From Laccaria trichodermophora (Eukaryota; Basidiomycota; Agaricomycetes; Agaricales; Hydnangiaceae): DNA of 64,000 bases. This document shows, piece by piece, positions 22,555-34,413 of this stretch. Within the stretch, counting starts at the first letter, position 1. Each line of letters begins with the position of its first letter. The position numbers were made by a program, and so were the translations under genes. The notes under the pieces are model-generated. The model was not told the origin of the DNA. It worked only from the letters and a program-made list of their open reading frames with translations, and made no database searches. Where the stretch lies: positions 1 through 64,000 of the forward strand of contig JACTVC010000028.1 of assembly GCA_018417955.1 (NCBI GenBank), written 5' to 3'.

Positions 22555-24106
22555 CTATTCACACATACCAGCTATCAATTCTGCTAGGCTTTCTTTTGCA
22601 TCCTCACGTGAGTCACCAGAGGCAGCAGTGCTATCCAACTGCGATGGGGATGGCCCTGCTCTGACTGCGCACAGCTCATCAACATATGCAGTTAGTTCCT
22701 TGCCCAACACCACAATCATTTTCTGTTTAACCTGAGTATCAAGAGACAGGGTGCCAGGTTGTAGTGGCTTTAATTGCTGCAGTGGCAGCAAGTGAGGGCA
22801 AGTCCACTGGAGATAGATCTTGTTGTGGGAGCCCTTGGTGAAGAATTGGGGAAGATGGAAGGATTCTGCAACAAGATTGTAACTGCTGAAAAAGGTGGCG
22901 CATCCGTGGCAAGATAGTTTCGATCCACCGAAATAGCAGTATGGATGAATGTTGGGGTGCTGGATATGGTATGCGAGGAGGGTGCATTCGGCGTGAACGG
23001 CTGCTTGTTTCATGGATAGCTTCCCTTTCTCGATCTTTACTCCCTCACTTTCCGCTTTCTCTTGCAGCCGTTTCAGGATGTCGTCGTACATCGGTAGGTG
23101 CTTCTGTTCTCCCGCAGGGAAAATGACAGGGAGGACGGCCTGCTTGGTCACTCGGATGGATATGTCGTAGCGAGCTGCTGGCACAGCAATCACATCGAAC
23201 TGTCCGTCGAGGAAAGGCGAGAGTCGGCGAGACCAGGCGATGCGCATGATGGTGCGAATGTGGTGGTGAAGGGTAAAAAGCTTCTTGAGTAACCGTCGCA
23301 GAGACAGTTTCCTGTTCCGGTCAGCATCTAAAAGTAAGACGAGCTACAGCATCATAAATTCAAAATGTGCAGCCAGGCTCACCAATGAAATTATCCCAAC
23401 GGGTCAAAATCTCCTCAATTCCTGCAGCGTTCAGACGATCCTGCCAGCTCCCACTCAACTTGTCAATTGTCCAAATCAAGCGACTGAGGTCAGGCGGCGG
23501 TCTCTTGCTATGAAGCAGACTCTGAATGCGTTTCAATGCGAGGTGCGTAGCTTGTAAAAGCGTGGCATCCTGAATGTCAAGTTTCGAACTTTTTGTGAAA
23601 GTGTCGTATGTTGCTAGGATATCAGGTGCCCGTTTGTTAAACCGTTGGCGAAGTCTGCCGTATGAATATTCATATATAGTCTTCTGGAGTTTAAGCTCGC
23701 CCTCCGTGCGCGTCTGGGTTTTGCTTGGATCGGGGGACGTTTCAATATCGGGTGGGATTGATTGCTTGGGTACTACAACGCTTTGGAGCTCCTTAAGCTG
23801 ACCCCGTATTATACGGAGGTGGGAGGTAACGGTGGCTGGTACGGTCTCGCTGGAAGACACATAGAGGGTCGCGGCTTTCGGGTCCATGGTCATAGACAAT
23901 GACACGAACATGACTTGTCTCTGTTCTTTCCAAACGCAAACGGCAGCAAGAGCATCCAAGAGGTCCATCAATCGGTCGGGGTCGTTGGGAAATGGGTGGC
24001 CAGAGAGACGGGACCCAACATCGTTATAGCGTTGCTCCGTTGATAGGTGCGAGACATCGCCCTGCCGACCAGACAGTAACGACAGATAAAGCTCTGGCGT
24101 GGTCAT
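22555..24106 (-). CDS. OTT_1508-like deaminase family protein
   Basis: Exons 24106-23383 and 23327-22555 are joined by a 55-nt intron (phase 1) into 498 residues. The N-terminal half is helical and charged. The C-terminal half has the zinc-binding pattern of the cytidine deaminase fold: HAE at residues 353-355 and SCHGC with Cys 381 and Cys 384, within GGSKLSCHGCATFF. That matches the OTT_1508-like deaminase family, which is expanded in mushroom genomes and whose substrate is unknown. The catalytic Glu and both Cys are present, so it is probably active. A GTATGT donor near the stop (about 22565) allows an alternative C-terminus. It sits in unique sequence between the intact and decayed Med21-RTF2 blocks. 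Confidence 0.8.
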
Positions 24107-24199
24107 CGCGAAAAGAAGTGAAGAGAGTTATCAAACAATGTGTTGCCGCAATGTAATGCCCGCTAAGTTTAGCCATGTTTGGTCCCTCTCTGACTCGAT

Positions 24200-25500
24200 T
24201 TGGGTTCGACCCTTTCTTCCTCAATGAAATTTACTTTGGTGTTCGCTTTATCCTATCCAGACTTTGCAGCAACACACCACCTATGCGTATCGCTATCCAC
24301 TTGATACCAACTCGAACCCAGAAAACATTGGCATCTGTACAATATTGCGAAGGTTTGAAAGTTAGACAAAGTCTCATTAACTTCAAGGAGTCGGGCCCGG
24401 GGGGCTTGATTCTCAGGATTATGTGCATCAAGCAAGCGCCAGTGCTCGTCAGATGTATGGCCCTATATATTGTCGCTGACCTAGACCAAGACACCTACAT
24501 GTATTCTGCCCCGTAAGCACAGACTCCTAGCGGCCATCAAACGCACCTCCCACCTTGGTCCTAACCACCTTCCGGCACTTTGCAATTGGGATTATCTCTG
24601 GAGCTCCGAACTTTGATCCTGGTATCTGTATGTCAGTGGAGCTGATGCAGGTTCCAAATTATCCCGACATACCTTCACCTTGGAATATCTACAGGGTTCG
24701 GCAGGGGAAGTTTGCAAAGGTCCTACGCAAACGCCGTCAATCTCAAACTAAAAATGAGTGTAACAGCTGTACGAAAGCTTACCGTATGCACGTTCTCCGA
24801 TCCGCCAAGCGCAACGACAGCTGGCACCCTACCAACATCACAGCTTCACTTTTCTCTCCCAACCCCTCCTCAACCTGATCCAGCGACTCCAAGCTCAACG
24901 TTTTGCTCTAACGCAAATTGTCGTTCATGATCTGACGGAGTTTGGAGAAGTACGGCCTCATTGGAGATGATCTTACGGTATATATCGACTGGGGGGAGAC
25001 GGGTGTTAGAGTCCTGAGGGAATTCCCCCGCCGCCCGTCGTCGCCCCTCCAGAAGCAAAAAGGGAGTCGAGCCTTGCCTATCGACCAATAGCGTCGTCAG
25101 CCCCCAAAGTACAAGCAAACAAAGAAGACGCGCTTCCTCCTGATTCGATAGCTGTGAGCATCTCAGCCATAGTCATCTCCTAGGTGTGACGTTAGGACAG
25201 ATGTCAGGAAGCGAGAGCGAATCGCTAGAGGGATCCCACATCCGGATTCTTGTTTGAAGGCGAGTGTTGGCGATGTCGTTGGCGAGGCACATTCTGTTCA
25301 GACTCCGAAGACGTTGAAACTCCCATCCGCATATTTTGGGAAGCAAGATCGAGCGTGACAATATGGACATCACAGTGGAAGCGGAATAGAAAGTGGGATG
25401 GGAAGGAGACGGTACGCGAGGAACTTGAAGGCAAACACATCGTGGTTGGGTTTATGTTGTTTGTTCGGTGGTATTGAATGTGGGATACAAGTGGGATATA
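24200..25500 (-). repeat. Modules X and Y, copy near the deaminase gene
   Basis: On the minus strand this has the HLTSTGACLMHIIL segment (24380-24490) also seen at about 2800-2900 and 56230, the VVALGGSENVHT exon end with GTAAGC (about 24780-24840), and FALEQNVELGVAGSG (24870-24920). From about 25040 it matches module Y (LLEGRRRAAGEF on the minus strand; GTAGATATCC-type text absent). The WD40-like gene that normally precedes X is missing here, replaced by the deaminase gene. Function unknown. Confidence 0.45.
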
Positions 25501-26090
25501 ATAATGACAAACGGATGAATTCAAGATGAATTGACACACGAATTATCAGCTTTTGGGAGGTGTGGTGAGGATGCTTGAGCAAGCATGGCGTGCACGACCT
25601 GGGAGTGAAGATATTCTGGCAGGCAGAGTCAATTTGAAGTCTGAAGAGGGCAGCAAGGGAGGAGCTTACTAGCGCGACCAACGGCCAACATGTACTCTTC
25701 ATTCGCGAGCGTCATGTACTCTTCAAATTGTTGAAATCCCATTGCCTGTTGATGTATGAATAGTGGAATGCAGAGTATTGTTCGCTGACCGACAGAACGC
25801 GTCATTCGTTTAGTAACAAAGCGGACGAGGTGGGTCACTCACCTTTGACTCACCTTCAAACACATCTGGAGGGTCATACTTGTCGGCGCTCCGCTGGTTC
25901 GTTATGAAAATCTACGGGCTGACTTGCCGAAAGTTGGGTCGCGACGTTAGATAGCCAATGCTGTTGGCCATGATCAGGGGAAGCTAACGACGAGACCATT
26001 GTTCGTTGCTCGTTCAGTGCATGCACTTTTCGTGGTGAGAGAAAATGCGTACCTGCTGCATTTTATCTTGAGCTGAGTTGTCCTGTCCAT
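25500..26090 (-). pseudogene. Decayed MED21 copy
   Basis: All MED21 exons are traceable in order: start region MDRTTQLK (26070-26090), MANSIGYLTSRPNF with SADKYDPPDVFEG (25850-25985) but with an in-frame TAG after QVSP, then FQQFEEYMTLANEEYMLAVG (25670-25745), and a broken last exon. The NKKELVADL exon is largely lost. It precedes the decayed RTF2 copy head to head, as in the intact pair, so the block was duplicated as one piece and then decayed. Confidence 0.8.
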
Positions 26091-26245
26091 ATGCGATAGT
26101 TCCTGCAGCGCTGCTGGGTAGGACCTTCCTCATGATATGGGATTGTGTGAAATTTATCACATCGGACTTTGTAGTCGTCACTTTCTCCTGCACCACCACT
26201 ACCTTTACCTCTACTGGCACCTCGTATACAAATCACGGCTCTATC

Positions 26246-27190
26246 ATGGATAATGACGGTGGAGGCATCCCAGATCGCCGCGACCTCGTTAGAAACAAGT
26301 CCAAGGTGAGATGAAACGCTTACATTTTTGTAAGTTATGGAGCTGACAGAGCGTTAGGCGAGGTTAGGCGGAACAAGCTGACAAGGCCAACCAGACTCGG
26401 ACACAGTGATTCTTCTGTGTGTTATCAAAGTTGAGCGTTGTTCTAACGGCGACAAGCTCATATTCATTCAATTACAGAGTAAACTGCAGCAGCCCATCGT
26501 CTTGGGCAAGTTTTACCATAAGGACTCGATAATAGTCCACGGAGTGGCTTATGGGGACGGGGAGAATATGTGGTCATATTCGGTCGCTTAAGGTGAGCTC
26601 TGAACGCGCCTATTCTGTGCATGCAGGCTAATTTAGCCTTGAAATAGGACGTGAAAACTCTGACTCTTAGCCCTAATCTTGCGCCTCAATCGTCTGAGCC
26701 ATCATCAAGCGACACCGAACTTGTCTGACCTCTTACAACGAAGGCCACGAACGGTGCCCAGCCCTTCGTCTACCTCTGCGCCTCGTTTACTCTAAAAGAA
26801 TGGGAGAATGACAAAGGCAAAGTAAAACCGATTGCAACCGATCCTTCGGACGCCGAACTTGAGCTCTGCCCTCAATGCGTGAAGATCGAGGACGTCATTC
26901 TGCTCAATCCCTCTCAAGACGAGGAAGACGTCATGCGTGAAGCAATGGAGCGGAAGCGCTGTCTTGAACTCGTCGAAGAAGCGGAAGAACGACTTACCCA
27001 TGGACGACGCAGAGCATCCAGTGAAGAAACGCTGAGCACGAAGATATCCGCAGCGAGTCAGGCGGCGATGAGTGGGCTGGCGATGGCGTAGGCCAAGTGC
27101 AAAAATGCGATGCTGCAAAGAGCTTGTATGAGAATGGGACGACGAGGAAGGAGACTTCATTACCATGGGCACTTTCACCAGGGTACATCT
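26246..27190 (+). pseudogene. Decayed RTF2 copy
   Basis: It starts MDNDGGGIPDRRDLVRNKSK. Exon 2 has TGA where the intact gene has a Trp codon. Exon 3 (QPIVLGKFYHKDSIIV) has lost the codons for LLDKA. Exon 4 has a stop after SSDTEL, a deletion that removes VFSQAGLKT, then LELCPQCVKIEDVILLNPSQ and a frameshifted tail. The remaining GTFTR end is present at 27165-27180. It is clearly non-functional but still easily aligned, so the duplication is not very old. Confidence 0.85.
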
Positions 27191-27599
27191 TCCCTACAGT
27201 TTTGAATACGACGAAGCCCTTCTAATCAATTTCTATGCGCGTAGGTCTGCCTATGCCTCTCTGCCCAACATCACCAGCAAGCAAACTATCTCCCGAAACA
27301 CATTCAGCTTGGAGCGGAGAGGAGTCGAGCAGAAGCTGCGACTTTAGTAGGATGCCAGCTGTGATAAGCGCTCGGCGGATTGGAGAAGCTTTATACGGTA
27401 GGCTCTCGTACCACTGTTGCGCTCATTTAGTTGGAGATTGACAGGTTGTATGCAGGAACCTTTGCCCTTGGCGAATTTTACGATTACAGATAGCCATTAA
27501 ATAAGGTGAGCATGTGTGTGCGCCTTTATATCTTTTCCTCCCCCTGATTCTTTAGTTGAATCTCTTAGTACTCTCATCAAGTATTCGCCACTGACGCCG

Positions 27600-30196
27600 C
27601 CGACCTAACCATCACTTGCAACTACATCCTATTCATCGATCTACACACGGAACCACACTATGCCCCGAATATCTCCCCTAAAGCACTGTCAATCATCTCG
27701 ACCCATCGTTGATCTTTCAAAAACTCTGCTGTGGACTGCTGGTACCCTCTTCCACTCAAATGGATAATATTGAATAAACACCCCAGAACGCCCATGTTCC
27801 AACGGTTGATGTCGGGTAGCCATGCGTCGAATACGGGTCGTCTGCCTGTTTTGTTGCGGAATGCTGAGGATTCGGATCGCAGCTATTGACCTTCTGCGTA
27901 GAGTTCCCAGCCCTTTCCAAAGTCATCTTCGACACATTTCATGTATGTTGCGAGTTGTCGTTTGATTTGGCGAGCCCGGATGATGGCTCCTGCTACTGGG
28001 GGCAAGTCGCACATTTGAGCCATGTGGTAGGCTTCGGAGAATCGGGTTTGTGTTATGAACTGGCGGTCTCGTGGATCAATGGTTCAAGATGGATGGGAAA
28101 GAGGGACGAAGAGGATACCAAGTGTTTATGTCATTGAAGTTGTATCCAAAGCATCTCAGATTGTATCGCAACACGAATCTAGACGAGTGTCGTTCAGCAG
28201 AAAGTTTACAGTAAGCAGAGAAAGCACGTACCTTTAGCCGAACGAAAAGCGCATTCATCTCACATGCGCACTGTGCCAGGTCTCTTGCAATAATCTGGTT
28301 CTCGACCCAAGACACGCTCGTTGAATGCATTACCAATATCTCGGCGCCCGCTGCGTATGATACCTACATCAGCCTTTATTCGGACACAGCGAGATACAGG
28401 GAAGAAGGGGACTGACCAATGTTGATATCCAAAACATCGACTATCCGCTTAACAGCCTCATAACCCTCCATAATCTTCCCCCCTCCTACCCCTCCCTCCC
28501 CCCCAAGGCCAGTCCCCAACCCTCGTCGGACTCGCCATAACGGCCAACTGCTTCCTCCACTCCCTCAAATACCTCACTCGTTCCACAAGCTTCCCTGTGC
28601 CGGAACAACTTTGAGACTTCTCACTTCTCTTCCTCGTCACCTCCCTCGTGACATTCGTGAACCCTTGCATGGGACCATCCCACCTCCCCAGGGCCGTCGT
28701 TGTGCGAGGAGGCGCTCGAAGGAGGGCTTAGGTGTGTATGCCAGCCGGTGAGATGTTAAAATCCTAAGAGGGACGTCGTTGCAATCGCGTGAGTTTTCTT
28801 CAACGAGTGGGAGAATTCGACGGATTGGGTAGGGCGACAGTTTGGGTCTTGATTCGTGTACTTTGTCCAGGTCGGTGGAGGAGACCGGGAGGTCGTTTAG
28901 CGGAAGGTCTTTCATTAGTTGGTTGTAGTTGTGCACTGTCCCCATCGTGAGCCTTGAACACAATGACAGATCAGAGAAAGAAAAACCCACCAAGATCCGT
29001 AGCGTCGTTTAAGCCTGTATCAGCCGCAAAACTAACGGTGGCGGAACCTCTTTGCATTCCCTAGTGCGTCCATGAGCGTTCCCACCTCCTCGCTCCTCAA
29101 CCGCGCCTCTATCCCCTCCAACGTTGAACCAAAAATTGACTTCTTGCGATGCTGTGCCAGATGAAAGGTCCCTCATGAGTTGGGTCAACTCTTGGATGGC
29201 TTTGATCCATGGGTTGACATGCTATTAGAGAGAGTTTAGGAACGTGCTGTCGGAGTGTTGATGGGGCATGGCCCGGGTGTTGGGTCGCCGGCCTTGTGAT
29301 TGGGGCTTTATTCAAGTCAGCGAGACGTCATCAGAGGAGAGGAGAATCCACTCACACTTACTCAACAGCTCGTCGAAGAACAGGACAAATAACCAAATTC
29401 GTCTCCAGAATCTACATTCTGATGCAGCTGCAACAATCTCAACTGGAGCTCTGCAATTTTTTCTTCGGCGTGGGTATTCCCAAATTCGGTTCTCCACCTC
29501 CATTTCCCCCTCCTGCGTCTTTGCCTGCCGCTGGCCTAGTCGCCACAAACGCCATGGTTAAACACCACAGCTTACAACGACGTGTGAAAATTCGTTATGG
29601 CGTCTCGTCACCGCCGAAGAGGTTGAGAAGGTGAAGCTGCGTAGATAGCGGTACAAGTGGGTCGAGGTAGGCTGTTCGTTTTATGAGCACGGCTGTTGCG
29701 AAGTGTGTTGGGTGGTGTGTCAGTTGTGAGGTGAGGTGGTATGTGTGTGTTGGGATTCCTCCGTCATCTGCATGGCTTCTATTTAAGTATATGAATGGAA
29801 TGACCCAACATTGGGCGAAGCACAGACCTCAATAAGCTCAGACAATCCGAGGCGCGCGAAGTCAGCCGTTGCCGCCTATTGACCACGACTCTTCCTCATG
29901 TGGTCCTGTATGAATCAGTGCTTGAGTGCCGGGAAGTGCCTTGTTGGTTGCTGAAAATCAACCTTTCGTGGTGGAAAAACGCAGAAGAGGGGCAGAGAGA
30001 TGAAAGACCTCAGGGAGGGCCTTCAACCTCTTGAATGGGTGGATGAAGGGGCTCAGACACTTAGGCAGCGAGTGATGAGAGAGACAGAAGCGGAATGAGA
30101 TGAAAAGGAGCTGAGTGCAAGTGAAGGATCGGATCTCAGAGTCTGTGTGTTCCAGAGAGATTTCGTGGAAAATACGGCCACAAAAAGGTGATGAGT
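27600..30196 (-). pseudogene. Dynein heavy chain 5' fragment, copy 3 (longest)
   Basis: From right to left on the minus strand: GIPTPKKK and LQLRLLQLHQNV (29400-29500), HPVL-type block, HVNPWIKAIQELTQLMRD (29150-29220), NYNQLMKDLPLNDLPVSSTD (28890-28950), ISRD-like and LRILTSHRLAYTPKPSFERL (28700-28800), FTNVTREVTRKRSEKSQ (28610-28665), RVRYLREWRKQLAVM (28545-28590), ENQIIARDLAQ (28290), SEAYHMAQMCDLPPVAGAII (28000-28060), MKCVEDDFGKGWELYAEG (27900-27950), and VFDAWLPDINRWNMGVLG (27800-27850). These are consecutive segments of the dynein tail up to about 600 residues. Frameshifts and a stop near 27650 (EIFGA then TAG) end it. A hAT-like element cuts its 5' end at 30197. Confidence 0.88.
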
Positions 30197-30479
30197 CAAG
30201 AGGTGGCAGATCCACCGATCCAGGACGTGTCCACAGCCCTGAACAGGGTCTGTACGGTTGTTTCCGAGGGCCGGCAGAGCAACGGAAAGAGTGTTCGGCT
30301 TGATCGGCAATATACTACTATAGTCAGATAAATACATTTGAATGAGATGCGAGGCTACTCGAGGTTGAAGTTAGTGAAGGTATAATAAATGGAGGGGGTG
30401 GAGAATTATTTTGAGGTTGAAATGGGACTCTACGGTTAATGCGAGGGGAGCTATTACGGCGATCCTCGTGGTTCAGGAT

Positions 30480-31216
30480 GGGTAGCGTATTGGTTTGTCG
30501 AGCGTCGTTGACCTGATCCGAGTAGATAAACCTACCATGTTTGCTCTCATCTTTAATAAACGCATTCTCTTCTTCAGGCGAGACCGCAATAGACTCCTTG
30601 AAGTTATTGAGGCCTGGGGCATTGCTCGATTCCCAAGATGGATGTCGCTCTTTAAGATGACGCCAGATATTGTATTTCCAATGGATATCCGGGCAAAAGG
30701 CACACTGAATGGGGACGTTGGTGCATTTCTTGAGTCTTGAGGGTTTTGATGCAGGGCGAATGACGAAATTATAAGCGAACGCGCATCGTGAATCGGCCTT
30801 CCCGCTTCGTATGGATATCTTGCAATTGCGACCTTCCTATCCCGGAACAGCCATCGGATTTTATAGAGATGGTAGAATGCGCCGAGGAGATTGAAACGAT
30901 TGAATATTGAGGCTTGAACACAGACGCTTCGTCGTGTATGGAAAAAGGGTACGTGATGTGCGGCGAACCAAGATCCCACCCGAAAGTCACGCCATGACAT
31001 CGCGAAACCTGTACAGGGCTCTCAGGATTAACTAACGAAGCAATTAAGATCTCTTGAAAAGGCGTCAGTCAGATAAATAACATGGCAAATCAGTAAATAC
31101 GCACCGGCAAACTTCAGTTTGCACTCTTTACTAGATTGGTGATTAAGGAGCGATGTTATGGATTGTTTATGTCGGCCTTGATTGACTTGCTTAGTGCAGC
31201 GAGGGCAATACACCGT
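30480..31216 (-). pseudogene. Broken zinc-finger-like gene carried by the hAT-like element
   Basis: The minus strand gives VYCPRCTKQVNQGRHKQSIT (no ATG), then after a probable 52-nt intron VSRCHGVTFGWDLGSPHITY and YPFSIHDEASVF, then in another frame KKCTNVPIQCAFCPDIHWKY and NIWRHLKERHPSWE. The CTNVPI-C-C..WKYN..H..H pattern is a recurring cysteine/histidine-rich family of mushroom genomes with no assigned function. The frame change between the second and third parts has no good splice solution, so I treat it as broken. Confidence 0.5.
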
Positions 31217-31427
31217 GGTGGTTGCTCTGTTTGGGGGTTGCTGATGTTAATTAAAGGATTGGGAGTAGAATTCAAGCTATAAACGAATGAATGTGCAGAT
31301 GTTGAGGCATTAGGGACCGGAGAGGAATATGTAACACTATTTACAGATTCAACTGCCCATGATGAGAAGGATATGGTGTTGTCGACGCCTTGTTGATAGA
31401 GGCGTCAAGATAGTGGTGGTTAATTAG

Positions 31428-33781
31428 TATGGAAACAGTCTTCCGCCAGCTTCATTTTCGTAAGCTGATGGTCAATTTGTAAGCAGTGACCCCAGAAACC
31501 CTAAGCTCTCAAATCAAAACATCCAAATTTGGACCCATGCACACAAATGTCGTTGCTCAAGTGGCAAGATACGGAGCGCATGGTAAGCTTTTTCACCTAC
31601 GTACCATCCACGTTGCTAATCATCCTTACAAAGCGCTCGCACAGCGCAGACTCCGGTCGACGCTAAGTACTTACATTGTTGCCGTTCAACGCCGTTGGAT
31701 CAAATCGTCCGTGGATTATTATCCTGCTTCCTACGTTTTTATGCATCGCTTTGTGATGGTCATCTTATTCACCTGGATTTAGGTTTCCAGATGTATGTGG
31801 AATAACAAGAATGAAGAAGGTATAATAACGATATCGCCCATGCGTGTAGGAAGCGGGTTTCCCGCCATCATCCCATGCATGTAGGTCAGGGATTTGATCA
31901 TCTGTGTGTGTTCGGCTAGCATCCTCACGGTACGCAGCACGAACATGTCTAATGAAACTCCAACTCAGGCATTTATTAGGATGTATATCCCTCGCTTGAC
32001 TATCCGTGCATCTATTCACGGCTTACTTACTTGTCTCAAATATCATTATCTCAGGTACCTTTGGGAGGGCTACTTTGGTAGTACTTGTCCGCTTTTTCTG
32101 ATCTTTTCTCTCTTCACCATTCTTCTGTTGGCAAACTTACTGAGCTTTTTTTTTGTGTTATACAGAGCTAATTTTGTAGCCTTTTATTCGCAACTCAAGG
32201 TCGGTTCTGTGCATGCCTACATGCCAAATATGTACCTTATACTAACCCAATGACATTGTAGCCACCAGGTTTCTAGCTGCTTTCCTGGGAACACTTGCTG
32301 CAAACCTTCACATGCCGTTATGCAGGGATATAGTCATGTCTTGGCAGCATCAGCAAGCAGTCGTGCTGGAACATGAACAAGCGTTTGTCCCTGCCTGTCG
32401 CTTCCAAGGTCATCGCAGGACCATCATCCTCTTCAACCTCCATTCCATCTACCCCTGCATCCATTGTCCTTAAGCAACAACGGATCCACACGCTCATCAT
32501 CAGGCGACTTGAGGGTTGAGTCTGCCGACACAGACCGTCTAAAATCAAGCAGCTGGATTGTATGTGTCGGCGTCGTCACCCGAATAGAAAGCAAAGACAC
32601 ATCCCCATGACTCAGCCGATATGAATGCAGGTGCGTAAGTCCATCAAGCAACTTGTTGTGGTATTCAATCTTTGGCGCTGGCGTTAACGATGGCCGAGCA
32701 ATAATATTAATAATTTCATACAGCGTCCGACTGTCAACAAACTTCAGCACCAGACCACATTCTTCAACGACCCGAGAGACATACAGATGTTGCAGTTAGC
32801 TCGGTGAGGCACTGTACAGTGACGCCGGACGCATTGGACTGCATCTCGTCATTGATCTTTATCACACCGCAGTTCTTCATGATGGGCTCAAACAGCTTGG
32901 ATGAAGACCCATGATCAAATGGCACCAGGTTTGCAGTCGCATTCAGCAGGACACAATATGCCGTAGGTGTGGGGAAGGAAAAGATGGATGCAGTGGTTTG
33001 TACAGTAGATGGGTGACTCAGGAGGCGGCGTTTCCATCCCGTTTAAATCTCCAGCGTGGTGGTGGAGGTGATGATGCTGTTCGTCAGCACCATGCCAGTT
33101 GTAAGCATTGAACACAACAGGCCCCACGATAGTTTCTTTCGAGGTGAAAACAAATTTATAGAGGATGAAAAATGTCACAGATTGAAGAATTGTAACCAGT
33201 ACTTCAACAATCCGGCTGCGCGTTTTTAGCGTTTTGCAGTTGTTATCATGCACATTCATGACGAAAGGTTTCGTGGTGTTACTCTACGACACGGCGGGCA
33301 GGGAGGAACTGGCTAATTGTAAGCGGTCCTCCGAGTGGGCGTACACGTCGTTGAAGTGAGTGGTACGATGTTGTCGAGAATTTGGGGACTTTGGACCAAA
33401 TGGAAGGGGTCTTCAAGCTTCAAAAGCTTCAACCTTGACGTCAATGAGTACTTGCATGTTTTGTGCATGTTCCCCAATCTGGTAGAGCAACTTGGGGGCG
33501 TAACCTTGCACCAGCACGGCGCGAAGTCACTTCTGGTTATCGATACCTTAAATAAATATGGCTAATAATCATCTATGTAGTGTAATACAATTTACATACA
33601 ACATATGAAAGCGCCTTGGGCCTCTGCTTCGCGCTGAAACAAGGTATTTGTGTTGTGGGGAACTATGCTCAGGGTCCAGAATTTTGACATATTGATGTTG
33701 GTGCATGGAGTTTCTGGGGTCACTGCTTACAAATTGGATCATAGCTTACGAAAATGAAGCTGGCGGAAGACTGTTTCCATA
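31428..33781. mobile_element. Nested DNA transposon with about 72-bp inverted ends
   Basis: Both ends begin TATGGAAACAGTCTTCCGCC and stay nearly identical for about 72 bp (through GTAAGCAGTGACCCCAGAAA), with a short divergent patch. The flanks are AATTAG at 31422-31427 and 33782-33787. It interrupts the hAT-like element. Inside are a minus-strand kinase-like remnant and plus-strand short frames (31486-31782, 31894-32253) with no known match. No transposase is seen. The long, nearly perfect inverted ends suggest recent activity. Confidence 0.8.
32433..32910 (-). pseudogene. Protein kinase-like remnant in the nested transposon
   Basis: The minus strand reads GLTHLHSYRLSHGDVSLLSI then HTIQLLDFRRSVSAD and SPDDERVDPLLL. 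HGDVS..SI(R)V resembles the catalytic-loop H-R/G-D segment and IQLLDF the DF(G) segment of fungal atypical kinases. Upstream (32780-32910), IMKNCGVIKINDEMQSNASG is open in the same strand. The DFG glycine is Arg and parts are out of frame, so it is degraded cargo rather than an enzyme. The family call is tentative. Confidence 0.35.
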
Positions 33782-33930
33782 AATTAGAGAGCTGATAGCC
33801 GACTTGCCGTTTTGAAGATGTTGAAGTTCCGACCATCACGTGTGTTATCCGTATTTGGACAGACCCCTCCCCCCGTCAGTCGTGAGAACGATGTCCGGGA
33901 TCGGAGGATCTGCCACCTCTTGTGATGAGT

Positions 33931-34114
33931 GTCAGGTTGGACGATCAGATAAGCGCCCTCTAAGCCCGACCGCGCCTGTATGACAGGCCAGCGTTCTTTC
34001 CGTATTCTCACAAGCCATCGATGCATGAACCGCCTTCAACGTTCTTTCTGTACTCTGACCTGCCACCAACGGATCGAGGAGACCCGTATTCTTACCTGCT
34101 GTCAACCCCTTCCA
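33931..34114. promoter_or_regulatory. Detached piece of the shared dynein/WD40 promoter (copy 3/C)
   Basis: After the hAT-like element the cassette resumes with GCGCCCTCTAAGCCCGACCGCGC and TTCTTTCCGTATTCTCACAAGCCATCGATGC, then partial repeats of the CCGTATTCTTACC motif. The cassette breaks again at the Plavaka element and resumes at about 41623, just before WD40-like copy C. The original ATGGATGAA start reads ATGCATGAA here. Confidence 0.55.
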
Positions 34115-34413
34115 TCTGCAAAAGCGTTTTGGCCCAGGAGAGACCTGGCTTCTCACGGGACGCGGAGAGTGCCGTGGCGATACAGAGCATCCTGTAGTAC
34201 CACGCTCTGTCTGTAACACGCTGTAGTGACCCGCTCTCTCTGTAACACGCTGTAGTTGACCACCCACTCCGTGGCATCTTCGTTACTCAGTAACCTGCTG
34301 CAAGCTACGACTACGATGACAATGCCATATCTCTGTTTGGTACGTGGAATTCTACTAACTTGAAGTTTTCAATGTAATCAAGTCCGTCTAGGCTCTCAAA
34401 CCAACCTGAACTC

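Larger units (their letters stand above)
30197..33922. mobile_element. hAT-like transposon with 8-bp target duplication
   Basis: The ends are CAAGAGGTGGCAGATCC at 30197 and its inverse complement ending at 33922 (28-bp inverted repeat with few mismatches). They are flanked by a perfect TGATGAGT repeat (30189-30196 and 33923-33930). Eight-bp duplications are the hAT hallmark. The element carries a broken minus-strand gene (30480-31216) and has itself received the 31428-33781 element; without the latter it is about 1.37 kb. No hAT transposase is visible, so it is non-autonomous. Its terminal sequence resembles that of the MITE at 39563. Confidence 0.8.
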
